Assembly (NCBI GenBank): GCA_016709445.1 | Contig: JADJMV010000016.1 | Coordinates: 1-64,000 of the forward strand | From: Phycisphaerales bacterium | GTDB lineage: Bacteria; Planctomycetota; Phycisphaerae; Phycisphaerales; UBA1924 | Direction of reading: 5' to 3' | DNA length: 64,000 nt | In this document: positions 35,875 through 44,752 of the stretch, in pieces | How the letters are laid out: each line of letters begins with the position of its first letter | Position numbering within the stretch: position 1 is the first letter of the stretch | Made by a program: the position numbers and the translations under genes | The notes under the pieces: model-generated | What the model saw: the letters and a program-made list of their open reading frames with translations, nothing else | Database searches by the model: none | Told to the model about the DNA's origin: nothing

Positions 35875-38800
35875 CCCTTGGTGATGGCCTCGTCGAGGCT
35901 CAGGATCGTGGAAGCGACGTTCGTCATGGCCGCGTGCTCGGCCGGATCGAGGGAACCATCCCTCGGCGATTCGCCGACCGAGAGCAGGGCCTCGGCCGCA
36001 GACGCGTCGGCGCGATACTCGGCGCACTCCGCCTCGTACAGGTCCCGCAGCACCGCGAGCTCATCGGCGTCCGGCCGGCGCGAGACAACCAGCTCGAACG
36101 CCAGTGCCAGCCTCGCGTCCGTGTCGGTCTCGGCCAGCAGCACCCGCTGCGCCATCGCCCGGGCCGACTCGACGAACTGCGGATCATTCAGCAGCACCAG
36201 GCTCTGCAGCGGCGTGTCGGTGCGGGCCCGCCGCACCGTGCAAGTCTCGCGGCTGGGCGCATCGAACGCCAGCATGTTCGGCGGCGGGCTGGTGCGCTTC
36301 CAGTACGTGTACATGCTCCGCCGGTACTGCTTCTCGCCCGTGTCGGCCATAAACGTGCGCGTGTTGCTGTCGGGATAGGCCACGGCCTTCCAAAGCCCCG
36401 GAGGCTGGTAGGGCTTCACGCTCGGTCCCCCGATCTGCTCGACGAGCAGCCCCCCGGCAAAGAGCGCCCCGTCCCGTATCTCCTCGGCCTCCAGACGCAC
36501 CCTCGGGCCCCGGGCCAGCAGGCGATTCTCGGGGTCGCGGGCGCGAAGCTCGGGCGAGGCCGCCGAGTCCTGCATGTAGGCGGCGCTCGTCACGATGCGC
36601 CGCATCAGGGCCTTCACATCCCAGCCGCTCTCCTCGAACTCCACCGCCAGCCAGTCGAGCAGTTCGGGGTGGCTGGGCCACTCGCCCTGCGAGCCGAAGT
36701 CTTCCGCCGTCTTCACGATGCCCACACCGAAGACCTGCTGCCAGAACCGGTTCACCGTCACACGCGCTGTCAGCGGGTTGCGACGGTCCACCAGCCACTC
36801 CGCCAGCCCCAACCGGTTGTGGGGCTCGTTCTCCGCCAGCGGGGGGAGCGAACTCGGCACGTCGGGCTGCACCACTTCGCGGGGCTGGTCGTACTCACCC
36901 CGGTTGAGGCGGTACGTCGGGCGACGCTCCGTGCGCTCCTCCATCACCAGCGAGAAGGGCAGCGACTTGTGCAGCGCCTCGCGCCTGGCCGCCAGGCCCG
37001 CCGACTCGTCGTACAGCGCCCGCATCTCCGGCGAGTGCTCGCGCCGGAACGTCCGCCGGAGCAAGTCGGCCTGCCCGGGGCTCGGCTCGCCCGCCAGGGC
37101 CGCGGGGAGCAGCTGGAGATACCGCGTCCCCGCCGAGTCGTCGCCGGTGCGGAACGTGAACGCGTACCCGCCGGCGAAGTTCACGACCTTCATCACCAGC
37201 AGATTCTCGCCCGGGTCGAGGCCGACCTCGACACTGTCCTGGTCCGGCGTCAACGCTCGCGCGACGTTGTTCTCGTGCACCACTCGCCCATTGAGCCACA
37301 CCTTGACCGCGTCGTCCGTCCCGAGCAGCAACGTGACGCGCCGAGCCGTCGCGGAGCTGATCGTCCGCGCCAGATAGGTCGCGCACCGCTCGCCCGTCAG
37401 CGTGTGCGCTTCGCCGTCGGTCCACTCCGGGCGCGCAGTCCAAATCTCGCCGCCCGCGTGCGCGAGGTCCGACTCGGGACCGAACGCCTCGTCGTAGGGA
37501 TTCTGCCCGGCCTCCGCGACGAACGGCCCGATCGAATGCCACTCGCCCATCACCGCCGGCGCGATCGCTTCCGTCAGCGCCGGCTCGCCCGAGACCGACA
37601 ACCGGACCCGCCCGATCGCGTGGGCCGCATACTGCGTCTGGAACCGCAGCCGGACCCGCACCCGCGTCCCACCCTCGAAGCCGAACGGCTCGGCCGCCGA
37701 GAACACCGCCGTCGAGGGCTGGCGGCGCTCGTACCCCGCAGTCGCCCAGCCGTTCCGATCGTCCACGACCCCGTCGATCGCGTCCCGCACGAGGAACGCC
37801 CCGTCCATCTGCTCGAAGTCGGCGCTGGCGCCGACAAAGTGGATCGCCCGGCGCACCGAAGGATCCGCGACGCTCACCGCCTCCGCCTCGATCTCGCTGA
37901 GCACAAAGTTCGCGTTGTCGGCACGCCCGGGGCCGGAGAAGGGCAGCGAGGGATCGGTCAGCGCCTCGAGACGCAGCAGCCGCAGCCCCGTCGCGTCGGT
38001 TGTCGCGACGATCTCATAGTCGTCCTTCGCCGGGTTGTTCCCCCCCGCGAGCACCGAGCCGTCCTCGAGCGTCTGCAGCGTCGCCCCGCCCGCCGATGTC
38101 GCCTCCTCCGGCTCGAGCACCCTCCACCCGTTTGTCCAGTCGCCGACCAGCCCGGCCCGCCACCGTTCCTGCGCCAGATCGGTCTCGGGCGCCGGTGCGT
38201 CGAGCGTGGCTTGGATCTCGGCAATCCTCGCGTCCATCGAGGCCAGCTCGGCCTCCTGCTCGGGCGAGGGAGTCCGGACGATCGGCCCCCAGTCAGCCCG
38301 ATTGCCGTCGAGCGCCTCCTCGGTCGTGTTGTTGAAGAAGGCGAACAGCTGGTAGTACTCGGTGTGGCTGATCGGATCGAACTTGTGCTCGTGGCAGTGC
38401 GCGCAGCCCAGCGTGAGGCCCATCCACACCGTGCCCGTGGTCGCCAACCGATCCGCCACGTTCTTGATCTGGAACTCGTCGGCGATCGCCCCGCCCTCGC
38501 TCGTCGACACGTGGTTGCGGTTGAAGCCCGAGGCCAGGACCTGGCTCCTCGTCGCCCCCGGCAGCATGTCGCCCGCGATCTGCTCGATCGTGAACTCGTC
38601 GAAGGGCATGTTGTCGTTGAACGCCCGGATCACCCAGTCCCGCCACGGCCACATCTCGCGGGCGTTGTCCAGGTGCAGCCCGTGCGTGTCGCCATACCGG
38701 GCCGCGTCCAGCCACGACCTCGCCATGTGTTCCCCATACCGGGGCGACGCCAGCAGCCGGTCCACCACCCGCTCGTACGCCCCCGGAGAGCCGTCGCGGC

Positions 38801-39485
38801 CGAACGCCTCGACCTCCTCGGGCGTCGGAGGAAGCCCGGTCAGGTCGAAGGTCACGCGCCGAAGCAGCGTCTCGGCCGACGCCGGACGCGACGGCGCCAA
38901 CCCCTCGGAGTCGAGCCTCGCCAGAATGAACCGGTCGATCTCGTTGCGGCACCACGACTCATCGCTCACGCCCGGCGGCGACTGCTTCACCGGCGGCTCG
39001 AACGACCAGTGCTTGCGGTAGACCGCCCCCGCCTCAACCCACGCCCGCAGCGTCTCGATCTGCGCCGGCGTCAGCTGCTTGCCGCTCTCCGCGGGAGGCA
39101 TCCGCTCCTCAGGGTCGTCGCTCGTGATCCGTCGGACCAACTCACTGGCCGACACGTCACCCGGGACGATCGCCGTTCGCCCCGACTCCAGCGCGCCAAT
39201 CGCGACGTCGCGGACGTCGAGCCGCAGCCCGGCCTTCCGGCTCTCCGAATCCGGCCCGTGGCACTTGAAGCATGTGTTGGAGAGGATCGGCCGCACGTCC
39301 CGGTTGAAGTCCGGGCCCGTCACCACCGCACCCGCCGAGGCCAACGCCGGTTCGCTCGGCGGCGCGGCCCGGCCAGCCAGCGCCCACACCCCCGCGCCCA
39401 CGGCCACCGCGCCCAACCACGCGGCCGGTGCATAGCCAAACCCCGGCCGCCGATCGGCGGGGCGACGGGTTCCACCATCCTGCAT
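35871..39485 (-). CDS. PSD1 protein with extra galactose-binding-like domain (first module)
   Basis: A 1204-residue secreted protein and the first gene of the five-gene operon. The N-terminal helix LGAVAVGAGVWALAG is followed by PSCyt1 (DVRPILSNTCFKCHGPDSESRKAGLRLD, CxxCH at about residue 70), PSCyt2/DUF1549 with WCRNEIDRFILARLDSEGL and LTLGCAHCHEHKFDPISHTEYYQLF (a second CxxCH), a long beta-rich insertion, and PSD1/DUF1553 (LGLAEWLVDRRNPLTARVTVNRFWQQVFGVGIVKTAEDFGSQGEWPSHPELLDWLAVEF). The insert (about residues 440-800) contains GTDDAVKVWLNGRVVHENNVARAL, a galactose-binding-like or beta-sandwich segment, which makes it about 160 residues longer than its operon partner. The 130-base gap to the divergent GH2 gene holds both promoters. 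Confidence 0.92.
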   Translation of the reverse strand: MQDGGTRRPADRRPGFGYAPAAWLGAVAVGAGVWALAGRAAPPSEPALASAGAVVTGPDFNRDVRPILSNTCFKCHGPDSESRKAGLRLDVRDVAIGALESGRTAIVPGDVSASELVRRITSDDPEERMPPAESGKQLTPAQIETLRAWVEAGAVYRKHWSFEPPVKQSPPGVSDESWCRNEIDRFILARLDSEGLAPSRPASAETLLRRVTFDLTGLPPTPEEVEAFGRDGSPGAYERVVDRLLASPRYGEHMARSWLDAARYGDTHGLHLDNAREMWPWRDWVIRAFNDNMPFDEFTIEQIAGDMLPGATRSQVLASGFNRNHVSTSEGGAIADEFQIKNVADRLATTGTVWMGLTLGCAHCHEHKFDPISHTEYYQLFAFFNNTTEEALDGNRADWGPIVRTPSPEQEAELASMDARIAEIQATLDAPAPETDLAQERWRAGLVGDWTNGWRVLEPEEATSAGGATLQTLEDGSVLAGGNNPAKDDYEIVATTDATGLRLLRLEALTDPSLPFSGPGRADNANFVLSEIEAEAVSVADPSVRRAIHFVGASADFEQMDGAFLVRDAIDGVVDDRNGWATAGYERRQPSTAVFSAAEPFGFEGGTRVRVRLRFQTQYAAHAIGRVRLSVSGEPALTEAIAPAVMGEWHSIGPFVAEAGQNPYDEAFGPESDLAHAGGEIWTARPEWTDGEAHTLTGERCATYLARTISSATARRVTLLLGTDDAVKVWLNGRVVHENNVARALTPDQDSVEVGLDPGENLLVMKVVNFAGGYAFTFRTGDDSAGTRYLQLLPAALAGEPSPGQADLLRRTFRREHSPEMRALYDESAGLAARREALHKSLPFSLVMEERTERRPTYRLNRGEYDQPREVVQPDVPSSLPPLAENEPHNRLGLAEWLVDRRNPLTARVTVNRFWQQVFGVGIVKTAEDFGSQGEWPSHPELLDWLAVEFEESGWDVKALMRRIVTSAAYMQDSAASPELRARDPENRLLARGPRVRLEAEEIRDGALFAGGLLVEQIGGPSVKPYQPPGLWKAVAYPDSNTRTFMADTGEKQYRRSMYTYWKRTSPPPNMLAFDAPSRETCTVRRARTDTPLQSLVLLNDPQFVESARAMAQRVLLAETDTDARLALAFELVVSRRPDADELAVLRDLYEAECAEYRADASAAEALLSVGESPRDGSLDPAEHAAMTNVASTILSLDEAITKG

Positions 39486-39614
39486 CGCCCCAGTCTAGCG
39501 GGAGCCTTCCCTGTCACAACCCGACCCGGACCCTTTCGTGCGCGCCCGCTGGCGATCAACGCTGCTAGGCTGCCCCCAACACATGCCCCCGAACCGGAAT
39601 CACGGAGTTCGATC

Positions 39615-41891
39615 ATGGTCCACCTCAGGGAAACCCCATTGGCCGCCCTTCTACTCGCCCTCGTCGCCGCGCCAATGACCCTCGCCCAACCCAGCAAGGT
39701 CCCGCTCCGAACCCGGTGGGCCGCGGATGTCTCCCCGCTTACCCCACTCCCCGAATACCCCCGGCCCACCCTGGTCCGGTCCGACTGGCTCAGCCTCAAC
39801 GGTCCCTGGCAGTGGGCCCCCGCGCCCGCGGAGCCCAACGCCGCCCCGCCGGACTCGATGCCCGGCCAGATCCTCGTCCCCTTCCCCATCGAGAGCGCGC
39901 TCTCCGGCGTCGCCGAGCACCACGAGCACCTCTGGTACCGCCGCGCCTTCGAGGTCCCCGCCGAGTGGCAGGGCAAGCGCGTCCTCCTCCACTTCGGCGC
40001 AGTGGACTGGGAGGCCCAGGTCTGGGTCAACGGCAAGCCGATCGGCTCACACCAGGGCGGCTACGACCCCTTCACCTTCGACATCACCGACGCGCTCGCC
40101 GGCTCGGGCCCGCAGACCCTCGTCGTCCGCGTCGACGACCCGACCGACGGGAGCACCCAGCCCCGCGGCAAGCAGGTCCGAAAGCCCGAAGGAATCTGGT
40201 ACACCCCCACCACCGGCATCTGGCAATCCGTCTGGATCGAGCCCGTTCCCCAGGCCAGCATCGAACGCCTGCACATCGAGCCCGACTACGACCGCCAGAC
40301 GGTCACCGTCAGCGTCGACGCCCGCGGACAGGCCAAGGACGCCGACGTCTTCGTCGTCGTCACGGTGCCCGATGAAGCCCGCACGCTCAGCGCCAAGGTC
40401 GTCAAGCCCGGCGAACCCGCCGAGATCGACCTCTCCACCGCCTTCCGACCCTGGTCGCCCGACAAGCCCGATCTCTACACCGTGCTCGTCGCCCTCGAGA
40501 GCCCCGGCGGCGAGTCCGACAACGTCGAGTCCTACTTCGGCGTCCGCAAGATCGAGATCAAGCCCGACGCCCAGGGCATCACCCGCATCCATCTCAACAA
40601 CAAGCCCACCTTCCTCCTCGGGCCCCTCGATCAGGGCTTCTGGCCCGATGGCCTCTACACCGCCCCGACCGACGAGGCCCTCAAGTACGACCTCGACGTC
40701 ACCAAGCGCCTCGGCTTCAACGCCGTCCGCAAGCACGTCAAGGTCGAGCCCGAACGCTGGTACTACTGGTGCGACACCATGGGCCTCGCCGTCATCCAGG
40801 ACATGCCCAGCGGCGACAAGTACATCGGGCCTGACGACCCCGATATCCTCCGCTCGCCCGCCTCGGCACGCCAGTACGAGAAGGAACTCACCGCGATCAT
40901 CGACGCCAACCGCGAACACCCCAGCGTCGTCATGTGGGTCCCCTTCAACGAGGGTTGGGGCCAGTTCGACACCGCCCGCATCGTCAGCCTCATCCGAAAG
41001 CTCGACCCCACACGACTCGTCGATGCCACAACCGGATGGGCAGACCGTGGCGTCGGCGACCTCTACGACGCCCACATCTACCCCGGACCAGGCTCGCCCA
41101 AGCCCGAGGCATCCCGCGCCGCCTTCCTCGGCGAATTCGGCGGCCTCGGCCTCCCACTCGAGGGCCACACCTGGCAGGCCAAGGGCAACTGGGGCTACCG
41201 CTCATTCGACTCCCGCGACGCGCTCACCGACGCCTACGTCAATCTCATGCACAACATGCGATGGCTCGTCGCCGACCCCGGACTCTCCGGCGCCATCTAC
41301 ACCCAGACCACCGACGTCGAGGTCGAGGTCAACGGCCTCATGACCTACGACCGCGCCATCCTCAAAATGGACGAGCAACGCGTCCGCGAGGCCAACCTCG
41401 CCGTCCTCGGCCCCGCGCCCACCGTCCGAGTCATCGCCCCAAGCTCTCGAGACGAGGCCGTGGAATGGCGCTACACCACCACCGAGCCCGCCCCCGGCTG
41501 GGAAAAGCCCGGCTTCGACGACTCCGCCTGGACCAACGCCCCAGGGGGCTTCGGACGCGATGGCACACCCGGTGCCGTCAACCGCACCAAGTGGGAATCC
41601 GGCGATATCTGGATCCGCCGGCAATTCGTCCTGCCCCGCATCGTGCTCGCCAACCCCAATCTCGTCGTCCACCACGACGAGGGCGCCGAGGTCTATCTCA
41701 ACGGGGTCCTCGCCGCCAAGCTCGACGGATACTCCACGGAATACTCCTTCGTACCGATCTCCTCCCAAGCCCGTGCCGCCCTCGTCGGCGGCCCCACCGT
41801 CATCGCCATCCACTGCCATCAGACCGCCGGGGGCCAATACATCGACGCCGGCCTCGTCGATCTCGCCGATGCTCCGGCCGAGCGGCCCTGA
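39615..41891 (+). CDS. Secreted glycoside hydrolase family 2 protein
   Basis: A 758-residue retaining glycosidase of the beta-galactosidase/beta-glucuronidase type with a signal peptide (LAALLLALVAAPMTLA). The sugar-binding sandwich domain (SLNGPWQWAPAPAEP, HLWYRRAFEVPAEWQGKRVLLHFGAVDWEAQVWVNGKPIGSHQGGYDPFTFDI) leads to the TIM barrel with NREHPSVVMWVPFNEGWGQ (acid/base Glu about 446) and AAFLGEFGGLGLP (nucleophile Glu about 507). A C-terminal domain with AEVYLNGVLAAKLDGYSTEYSF binds carbohydrate or stabilises the fold. Substrate not predictable. It is transcribed away from the PSD1 operon; GH2 genes next to PSD1/DUF1501 operons suggest joint use of a polysaccharide. GGAG at 39604 sets the start. 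Confidence 0.92.
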   Translation: MVHLRETPLAALLLALVAAPMTLAQPSKVPLRTRWAADVSPLTPLPEYPRPTLVRSDWLSLNGPWQWAPAPAEPNAAPPDSMPGQILVPFPIESALSGVAEHHEHLWYRRAFEVPAEWQGKRVLLHFGAVDWEAQVWVNGKPIGSHQGGYDPFTFDITDALAGSGPQTLVVRVDDPTDGSTQPRGKQVRKPEGIWYTPTTGIWQSVWIEPVPQASIERLHIEPDYDRQTVTVSVDARGQAKDADVFVVVTVPDEARTLSAKVVKPGEPAEIDLSTAFRPWSPDKPDLYTVLVALESPGGESDNVESYFGVRKIEIKPDAQGITRIHLNNKPTFLLGPLDQGFWPDGLYTAPTDEALKYDLDVTKRLGFNAVRKHVKVEPERWYYWCDTMGLAVIQDMPSGDKYIGPDDPDILRSPASARQYEKELTAIIDANREHPSVVMWVPFNEGWGQFDTARIVSLIRKLDPTRLVDATTGWADRGVGDLYDAHIYPGPGSPKPEASRAAFLGEFGGLGLPLEGHTWQAKGNWGYRSFDSRDALTDAYVNLMHNMRWLVADPGLSGAIYTQTTDVEVEVNGLMTYDRAILKMDEQRVREANLAVLGPAPTVRVIAPSSRDEAVEWRYTTTEPAPGWEKPGFDDSAWTNAPGGFGRDGTPGAVNRTKWESGDIWIRRQFVLPRIVLANPNLVVHHDEGAEVYLNGVLAAKLDGYSTEYSFVPISSQARAALVGGPTVIAIHCHQTAGGQYIDAGLVDLADAPAERP

Positions 41892-42083
41892 CCCCCCTCA
41901 CGGCATGGAAACGAGGTCCGGCGCTCAGAATGCGCAGTCCGTGCGCCCACACCTCGCCCACGGACCGAAATAGGTGAAGAATGCACGTCGGAGGATCCGA
42001 CGTCAGATCGGCGGAATCCGCGGCCAGTCCCGCCGCCAAGCCCGCGGCCGACTCATCAGCCCACTCAGCGAAGGGATTCGAGC

Positions 42084-42809
42084 ATGGGTGTCGTCACCAA
42101 GTTCCGCAAGTGGCTCGCCCCGCACCAGCAGATCCGCACCTCGCCCCCCCCGCGGACAGTCCCCCCCGTCGCAATCGATCTGCACGAAGACGACCCCGAC
42201 GCCGACCTCGACAGCTTCGATCTCGGCGCTCCCGAAGCCGGCCCCGGCAGCCTCCACTCGCGCCCACGCCGCTCCCGCCAGGAACTCGTCGCCGAACTCC
42301 AACGCAACTATCAGGAGGTCCTCGGCATCGTCCGCAAGGTCGACAGCCACCTCGACCGACAAGCCGAAAGGCACGACCGACTCGCCGAGATCGCCGAGCG
42401 GTTCCCCAGGGCCGCCGACGACCTGGCGCAGGCCCGCGTCCGTCAGGAACAGGCCTGCGAGATCATGGACGCCCTGGCCCGCTCGCTCAACGCCCGCGAC
42501 GACCGGCTCCTCTCCGGCCAGACCGCACAGCTCGAACGCCTCGACGAGGTCCGTGACCTCATGGCCGAGTCCGCCCACGCCAGCCGCCAACTCCTCGGCT
42601 CCCTCATCGACTTCCGCGACATCATGAGCGGCCTCGCCGGCGCCACCGAGAGACTCAACGACGCCGTCGCCAGAATCGAACAACGCGACCAGCAACGCTC
42701 CGCCGATCTGCTCGCCGCACTGACCTCCACCAAAAAGTGGGCGATCGCCCTCACCATCGTCGTCGCAACATGTGGGCTCGTGGCGATCGCCGTCGCCACA
42801 ATCCGCTGA
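42084..42809 (+). CDS. Tail-anchored coiled-coil protein of unknown function
   Basis: I do not recognise this 241-residue protein. The N-terminal 60 residues are basic then acidic and disordered. From about 65 to 210 it is one long helix rich in Glu, Arg, Leu and Ala with heptad-like spacing (ELVAELQRNYQEVLGIVRKVDSHLDRQAERHDRLAEIAERFPRAADDLAQARVRQEQ, LERLDEVRDLMAESAHASRQLLGSLI), then a C-terminal membrane helix (WAIALTIVVATCGLVAIAVATI) with two final residues, so most of it is cytoplasmic if tail-anchored. The layout resembles chemoreceptor-like or filament proteins without their signatures. It follows GH2 by 192 bases and precedes an exonuclease-fold lipoprotein by 49 bases. Confidence 0.65.
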   Translation: MGVVTKFRKWLAPHQQIRTSPPPRTVPPVAIDLHEDDPDADLDSFDLGAPEAGPGSLHSRPRRSRQELVAELQRNYQEVLGIVRKVDSHLDRQAERHDRLAEIAERFPRAADDLAQARVRQEQACEIMDALARSLNARDDRLLSGQTAQLERLDEVRDLMAESAHASRQLLGSLIDFRDIMSGLAGATERLNDAVARIEQRDQQRSADLLAALTSTKKWAIALTIVVATCGLVAIAVATIR

Positions 42810-42858
42810 AACGACCCCAATTTCGCGGTTCGGGCCCTCCCGCGGCCGATACTCGGGC

Positions 42859-44358
42859 ATGCGAAACCATCGCGCCCCTCGATATCCCCGCGCCCCCTTC
42901 GCCCCCGCCCCACCGCTCGCCGCGATCCTCGCCGCGCTGGCCGGTTGCGCCGGCTCCGGCCAGCGTTCGAGCGAACCCCTGATCCCCACCCGCATCCAGC
43001 CCGTCGTGCTCGACGGCGATGTCGGCGAATGGGCCCCGGGCCTCGTCGCGACCGCCGACCCCTGGTGGATCTACATGCGCTGGAAGGTCGCCGGCGAGGC
43101 CCACACCCTCCAATCCGACTCCGAGAACCTCTCGATCTGGCCCGATACCGATACCAACCCATCCACCGGCGAACGCCCCTCCACCCCGCCCCGCGCCGCG
43201 CAGCTCGGTGTGGACCTCCAGATCGAGTTCTCGCCCCCGAAGGCCGATGGCGCCGGGCTCGACCGCGGCGTGCGCGTCACCAAAATCGCCGACGGGCAGC
43301 GCCGCACCATCTCCCACGGCGACGTCGGCTTCTCATTCGCCCCGACCTACGCCAGCGAGTGGTATGAAGGCCGCATCTCCCGCCAACGGGCCAGCGACCT
43401 TGGACTCCCGGGCCTCGATCGCCCCGGGATCGTCACCGGACTCCTCGTCCTCCGCGACAGCACAGGCAGAATCCTCGGCTCCTCCGAACCCTTCGAAGTC
43501 AACACCACGGCCGCCTCACAGACCCCCCCGCTGGCCGACCTCCGCTTGCCCCGGAAGCCCGAGGGCGGCCTGCGTGTCGTCTCCTGGAACGTGCTGAAGG
43601 GCAAGCCGATGGAGGACCCCGGCCCCTTCGCCCGCGTGCTCCACGTGCTCGATCCCGACGTCATCCTCTTCCAGGAGTGGACCAGCCCGGCCTCCGAGAT
43701 CGCCGCGTGGCTCAACGCGTCGCTCCCACTCGACGGCTCGCCCTGGGAGGTCCGTACCACGACCGCGTGGGGCGTCGCTGTAGCGTCGAGGTTCCCGATC
43801 GAGCCCTTCGGCCATGAGGAGCTCTACCTCGATGGCGCCGAAGACCCGATCCGGTTCGCCGGCGCCCTGATCGACACACCCGCCGGTCACCTCGCCGCCG
43901 CCAGCATCCATCTCAAGTGCTGCGGCTCCTCCGGCAGCCCCGAAGACGAGCAACGCATCAGCGAGGCCGGCGCCATCAACCGTTCGCTCACCGAGGCGCT
44001 CGCGATCGAGCCCGTGCCGATGCGCATCATCGCCGGCGACTTCAACCTGGTCGGCTCACGCCCGCCCCTCGACGTCATGCGCAACGGCCTCGACGCCGAC
44101 GGGTCGGACCTCGAGATCATGGACGCCCGCGACCTGGGCGACGCCGCCTACATGACCTGGCAGGACGATCCCAACGCCTTCAGCCCCGGGCGCCTCGACT
44201 ACGCCCTCGTCGGCGAGGGCGGGGCCAAAGTCGTCCGAGCCTTCGTGCTCAACGCCCGAATCCTCAGCGACCGCGCCCTCGACGCCGCCGGCCTCGACCG
44301 CGCCGACGCCGAAGCAAGCGACCACATGCCGATCGTGGTAGACCTGCGCCCAAAGTAG
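42859..44358 (+). CDS. Lipoprotein with endonuclease/exonuclease/phosphatase fold
   Basis: A 499-residue protein. The N-terminal segment ends in a lipobox-like LAALAGC, so it is probably lipid-anchored. Residues 50-215 form a beta-rich region with DGDVGEWAPG and WWIYMRWKV, resembling a sugar-binding or DOMON-like module. Residues 230-499 carry the endonuclease/exonuclease/phosphatase fold: LRVVSWNVLKG (metal-binding Asn), DVILFQEWT (Glu), HLAAASIHLKC, RIIAGDFNLVGS (Asp-x-Asn), FSPGRLDYALV and ASDHMPIVVDL (Asp-His). All key residues are present. Known activities include nucleic-acid or phosphate-ester cleavage. Here, outside the cell, it may break down extracellular DNA or phospholipid. Start ATG 42859 lacks a strong ribosome site. 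Confidence 0.85.
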   Translation: MRNHRAPRYPRAPFAPAPPLAAILAALAGCAGSGQRSSEPLIPTRIQPVVLDGDVGEWAPGLVATADPWWIYMRWKVAGEAHTLQSDSENLSIWPDTDTNPSTGERPSTPPRAAQLGVDLQIEFSPPKADGAGLDRGVRVTKIADGQRRTISHGDVGFSFAPTYASEWYEGRISRQRASDLGLPGLDRPGIVTGLLVLRDSTGRILGSSEPFEVNTTAASQTPPLADLRLPRKPEGGLRVVSWNVLKGKPMEDPGPFARVLHVLDPDVILFQEWTSPASEIAAWLNASLPLDGSPWEVRTTTAWGVAVASRFPIEPFGHEELYLDGAEDPIRFAGALIDTPAGHLAAASIHLKCCGSSGSPEDEQRISEAGAINRSLTEALAIEPVPMRIIAGDFNLVGSRPPLDVMRNGLDADGSDLEIMDARDLGDAAYMTWQDDPNAFSPGRLDYALVGEGGAKVVRAFVLNARILSDRALDAAGLDRADAEASDHMPIVVDLRPK

Positions 44359-44373
44359 CCCCCACGCCGCTAC

Positions 44374-44718
44374 CCATCAGAGCCGCGTGCGTAAGACGCA
44401 AGCGCGAACCCGCCACACCATCCACCCCAGCCGCCTCGAACCCGCCACCATCCAACCCCACCCCTCCACCCGTCCATCAGAGCCGCGTGCGTAAGCACGC
44501 GGAAGCGCCCCTCGAACCCGCCACACCATCCAACCCCACCCTCCGCCCGCCCATCAGAGCCGCGTGCGTAAGCACGCGGAAGCGCCCCTCGAACCCGCCA
44601 CACCATCCAACCCCACCCTCCGCCCGCCCATCAGAGCCGCGTGCGTAAGCAACCGAAATCGCCCGTCGAACCGCCCACACCGACCAACCCCACCCTCCGC
44701 CCGCTCACGCGCGGCTCT
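44374..44718 (+). repeat. Tandem intergenic repeat with GTAA-loop hairpin (about 77-bp unit)
   Basis: Four units begin CCATCAGAGCCGCGTGCGTAAG. Units 2 and 3 are exactly 77 bp apart (hairpins at 44483-44502 and 44560-44579) and contain the perfect hairpin CCGCGTGC-GTAA-GCACGCGG. The fourth starts 77 bp later at 44637 but is degenerate, and the first, 100 bp before unit 2, has a broken hairpin. An inverted copy of the start (CGCGCGGCTCTG, 44707-44718) closes the array. It fills most of the gap between convergent genes 44358 and 44753. GTAA is a GNRA-type tetraloop, so the RNA form would be stable. It may be a REP-like element that also terminates transcription. Confidence 0.75.
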
Positions 44719-44752
44719 GGCGCCCTCCGTTGGAACGAAAATGGGGGATGCC

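Noticed and set aside
35703..41891. 2062-codon plus-strand open frame
   Set aside because: Only the last 758 codons (from 39615) form the GH2 protein; the first part is antisense to the PSD1 and DUF1501 genes.
44374..44718. CRISPR array
   Set aside because: The spacers are not distinct, the whole 77-bp unit is repeated, and no cas gene is near.
44359..44752. Protein-coding frames inside the repeat array
   Set aside because: They are translations of the 77-bp repeat and have no start context or domain.
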